Assembly (NCBI RefSeq): GCF_947179165.1
Contig: NC_077242.1
Coordinates: forward strand, 46,703,097-46,767,096
Direction: 5' to 3'
Origin: Solanum dulcamara
Lineage: Eukaryota > Streptophyta > Magnoliopsida > Solanales > Solanaceae
DNA: 64,000 nucleotides
The notes beneath the pieces are model-generated. The model was not told where the DNA came from and did no database searches. It was given only the letters and a program-made list of their open reading frames with translations. Shown piece after piece: positions 60,058 to 64,000 of this stretch. Position numbers and translations under genes: made by a program. The first letter of the stretch is position 1. Each line of letters starts with the position of its first letter.

Positions 60058-63000
60058 TGTCACGACCCAACCCCGTGGGCCACAACAGGGGTCCAACCTG
60101 GACCCCCGTGTACCTATTTGTCTACTATAGTCAAATTGGACTATGTATAATAAGATACTGCTCACAAAAACCTCAATGGGTTAAAACTTTTTCATGTTCA
60201 CATAGCCTCCTAGATATAGGAACCAAACACATGAACCCAGTGGGTGATAAAATATTCATACACGTATAGCCTCTTTCATTTGCATCATGTCATGAAAGGG
60301 AAAGCCAGCCGACAAGATTGCCACCACATAATAGCTTTTACAACATATCGCATAGGCATAACCGAAATAAACTCCTAAATAAACCACACACGTATGTCTA
60401 CATACCTCTAAGAATAGGAATGACAACATATGGTGGGACAGGGCCCCCGTCGTACCTCTGCATAAACAAATATATACATCGCAGGACTAGTAACCAAAAG
60501 CCAGGCTCCAAAATAGTGGAGCACTTCCAACCTAGCTGAGCAGAAATCCTAAGCTGGCAGATCTCCAAAATGAACATCTGTACCTGCGGATATGAAATGC
60601 AGCCCCCCAAAGAAAGGGGGGTAAGTACGATACATGTACTGAGTATATAAACATACATAACTGAGATAACAACTAAAACAGAGATGCAGGAAACCAAGTA
60701 TAGCATTTAATAGGGTACTATACCTACATCTCATAAAATGAAGTCATGTATACCATTATCACGTACCGTATCCGGCCCGCTAGGGGACTCGGTGTTACAA
60801 ACACATCATCTATCATGATAGGTATATATATGCCATTAACGCTGTGGGACGTACAGCCCGATCCCTATATATAGAAAGTATATGCCGAGGAACGATGGCC
60901 CGATCCATGTATTATATAATAATGTCGAGGAACGATGGCCTGATCCATATATTGTATAATAATATCGAGGAACGATGGCCCGATCTGTATATCATATAAG
61001 TATGCCGAGGTACGATGGCTCGATCCGTAAATAACATAACTTGTCGTGGAACGTACGGTCTGATCCTTACATAGCAAAATATGCCGAGGTACATTCGGCC
61101 CGATCCATATATATGATAATGTATATACGTGTACGTAAAACTCTATAAATATCAAACATACCACATATATCATCATAAAGCATGTTTAAGAGCCCCTAGG
61201 TATAGGAGCTTACACATCCCAACACTATTCAACCTATAGGAGGCTTAAGGGTCGTAGTTCAACTACTTCAAGGTCCTTATCATTCGGAAGTGGGTACAAG
61301 TTATGAGTTACATCCAGAATCTATAAATGGAGATATCTCCAAATCCATGTTCTATAGTACCTATCATCCAGTCTATTTAGAAGTAGGAAAAGACAAGATT
61401 TATATGTACCATTTCCTATCACATGGAAGACTTTGAAAAGTAATGACTCAACTTGTTACAGGAGTTCTAATCAGTAGGAAGTGAACAAAGAGTCTTAACT
61501 CACACTCAGAGTTTTAAGAGTGGAATAAATTCAAACTTCATATACATAATACTTACATCTAAGTCATGCCAAAAGAGAGGAGGAGTAACTTTACATACAC
61601 TACTTTTCAGCATATAGAAGACTTGAGGAATGGAAGCTTAACTACTTTAAGAGTCTTAACATTCAACAGTGAACACGAATTATGAATCATGAATCATGTT
61701 CAGAGCTCATGAATAGAGTTACCCCAAGCTTCATACACATATTATTTGTCACTTAAATCTAAGACATGCCCAAAAGAAAGAAAAGATAGGCTTTACATAC
61801 TTATTCCAACAACACGCAACAAGAAAGCTTCACATACTTATACCAAAACATGCCAAAAGAAGGAATAGCTTTACATACCTTTTACGGATTAATGTTTACC
61901 GCGTTCGCCTCGTCTTCCTCTAAACCTATTTAACACGAAAGCAATATGAATGTCAACAACCCTAGACTTTTCAGCGTCTTAAGTTATACATGAGTATTCA
62001 TAGAACTCCTTTCCTCACTCGCTTCCTCGACTAGTTCCTTAGTTAGCTAGAAAGTTAACGGAAATCGGGCAGCACCTCCCCTATAACATGCCCTATCCGA
62101 ATTTCCAATTACATCCCTAAGCAATAAATCCAACCAACAACAACAACCTGCAGCATATATATAAGAAATTCTCTTCAACATTATATAATACAAACTCCAA
62201 GCGATTCGCTCAAAGCTACGATGTCAAAATAGGGTTTTTAGTTTCTAGTTCATAAAACCTTTAATCATACGAAGTGGAGGGTCGTGTGGCTTCAACCAGA
62301 AGCTTACCCACCTATTTTAGAACACTTTTCAGAACTTAAACACATCACCACGCACCTGCATCCACACACCACAAGAACAACACCTTGCTTCGACTACAAT
62401 TTAACTATAGCAACTCCAATTTGGTTGGTTTCGAACATCAAGCATATTTATGGAATCTACCTATTTCCAGCCATTTACATAATGTATAATATACTTCATA
62501 ACCACACCATAAACTCCAAATTGAAAGGAAAACCCTTACCTGAGCCTAAACTCGTCAAACTCGCCAAAAATATCAAAATGTGAATTCTGGACAGCCTACT
62601 GTCTTGTATTGTCGCTTAGTTTCGAAGGGTTAATTGAGGGAACCAGGATTTATGTCCTCAATGAAAGTTATAGACCTATGTCTTACGGTCGCGTATAATA
62701 TCGAATAACCCCTACAGAAATTTTGTACAAAATGATATGCCTAAAATACCAACAGCAGTCCTTGTAGAATTTCTAAACCGAAATCTTGGTAGCAGCTCCC
62801 CCATGCTTCATCACCCTTTTTCGAGCAGAGAAAAGCAAAACTGGGTTTTATAGGATGAATAAAAGTTATATCCCTATTAAATAGCTTTCTAAAATATCTT
62901 GAATCACTCGAAACGAATCTGTACACAAGAAGTTATACTAATATTACTAACAACAGTCCCATTCAAAAATGGGTTTGTTAACTAGTTTTTAACATTTTCT

Positions 63001-63536
63001 CTCTTTGTTCTTTCAACTTTATCTCAAGGTGCCACGTGGCAGCCCCCTAGGGTGACACGTGGCAGCCTCCTAGGGTGCCACTTCAACCCTTGTGGCCAAT
63101 CACATGCTGCCATGTGGCAGTGGGGATCCACCCCAAGCTGCTGCATCACCTACTTAAGTCTAAGTAGGTGCATCACCTACTTGCTTCGAGTAGGCGCGTC
63201 GTTTCCTTATTTCCCTTCCGTAGGTTCATAATCTCGTCTTACTTCAATAGCCTATGCATTCCTTGCTACTTAAGCTTGATGTATACTCAAGTAGCTTAAT
63301 TACGTAGGACATCCAAGTTGGTAGATTACGCAAGTAGATCCAGTCCTACGACTCATTACTTGGCCTCCAACTCCTTCTGAATTCTTATAACCCTATTTCC
63401 AATCTTCCCTATTATGGGGTATCTCATTTTCCTTTCCTTAGAGTTATTTGATAGCGTGGTAGACAATATAAGTCATGTGACAACTTTTAAGAAGCTTAAG
63501 AAAGCGTTCTGAAGTACCAAAGTATGGGGTATAACA
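60058..63536 (-). repeat. L4 5' LTR (right), core promoter deleted
   Basis: Partner of 54476-58215. At 63028/63029 it lacks 245 bases present in the left LTR (57438-57682), which hold the TATA run, the leader and the donor-like site; an AAG at both edges suggests microhomology. It keeps two CACGTG motifs just beyond the deletion. The minisatellite is at about 60860-61110. The ORF at 62284-62583 is the partner of the spurious ORF in the left LTR. Confidence 0.9.
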
Positions 63537-63541
63537 CTAAG

Positions 63542-64000
63542 TCTGCTATATAAGTCTACAGGGAGCTAACCATCCTAACGAAATTGGAGAAATTCTAAGG
63601 CCCAACGATACCGAACTAGCGCAAGTCTAAGTCAATCACTAGACTAAGCCTAGACTAAGGCCCAATATGCTTCCAAACATATAACAATAGGCAAATCATA
63701 CCACCCAAGACGGGGTTAAATGATAACAGCAGGAATCATGCTTACACAGTCTAAAAATATCCCTAAATAGAGCCGAGGATAGGAATTCTAGAAATTTAGC
63801 ATGCTCAACACCCCAACCCCTCCAATTCATACAATTCAAGATATAATTGTCTAAACATGCTTACTTTCACGAGGGGGAACTGTAGCCTATCTGTAAGATG
63901 ACCGTGCGCACTCCCACTCACGAAATTAGAGCCTTTCCCTTCTGAGTAGCCTCTGAATGTTGCCACGCTATCAATGATAGAATCACAGTGTTAATATGGT
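63542..64000 (-). repeat. Second family T LTR, part 2
   Basis: It resumes the LTR broken at 54475 and aligns with 49749 onward and 41395 onward, including the CTAGACTAAGCCTAGACTAA phrase near 63640. It runs off the window end. Confidence 0.85.

Larger units (their letters stand above)
54476..63536 (-). mobile_element. L4: family L element with intact ends and target-site duplication
   Basis: The LTRs are 54476-58215 (3740 bp) and 60058-63536 (3479 bp), around a 1.84-kb interior. Both ends are TG...CA. CTAAG at 54471-54475 is repeated at 63537-63541, a perfect 5-bp duplication. The two other family T LTRs show the same site unoccupied (about 41394 and 49748), confirming the boundaries. The interior has no ORF beyond an integrase-tail relic, so the element could have moved only with proteins supplied in trans. 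Confidence 0.92.

Overview
The window is nuclear DNA from a flowering plant, most likely a Solanaceae such as Capsicum, Solanum or Nicotiana. The repeat styles, the initiator-tRNA-Met primer binding sites and the wording of the Ty3/gypsy proteins suggest this; the species is an inference. It is AT-rich, intergenic and built almost entirely of nested, decayed LTR retrotransposons. I see no intact protein-coding gene. The only ordinary plant gene is a broken DUF620-family pseudogene at 38282-39854, in a low-copy island of about 2.7 kb that once continued into 51534-52200.

Two repeat families dominate. Family L has very long LTRs (2.9-3.7 kb) and a short internal region whose only recognisable coding relic is a Ty3/gypsy integrase C-terminus, so it is LARD-like. 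Copies: a + remnant at 1-120; L1 (-) at 157-8740; L2 (-, truncated) at 24757-29416; L3 (+) at 29417-37419, inserted in L2 and with a 3' LTR cut off near the predicted U3/R border; and L4 (-) at 54476-63536 with perfect 5-bp target-site duplications. Family T is a Tekay/Del-like chromovirus: a full but inactive copy (-) at 40099-51533 with gag, protease, RT, RNase H and integrase; a second LTR (-) at 53177-54475 plus 63542-64000, split by L4; and an LTR piece (+) at 23480-24756.

Layout: 1-8.7 kb, L copies; 8.7-24.8 kb, a mosaic of LTR and gag/pol fragments from at least five other gypsy groups (a Tat/Athila-type LTR at about 17.5-19.2 kb, a minus-strand gag-pol relic at 19.7-23.4 kb); 24.8-37.4 kb, L2 and L3; 37.4-40.1 kb, the low-copy island with a Tourist-like MITE and the DUF620 pseudogene; 40.1-51.5 kb, family T; 51.5-53.2 kb, low-copy DNA and an LTR fragment; 53.2-64 kb, a family T LTR interrupted by L4.

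Most worth following up: two apparently independent 5S-rRNA-derived segments inside family L internal regions (27922-28024 and 34581-34696); loss of the TATA region from the 5' LTR, but not the 3' LTR, of both two-LTR family L elements; a nearly mutation-free block shared by the L4 LTRs that begins exactly at a filler-like insertion; and U3 arrays of G-box motifs whose erosion fits CpG deamination. I found no evidence for a new multi-gene system.
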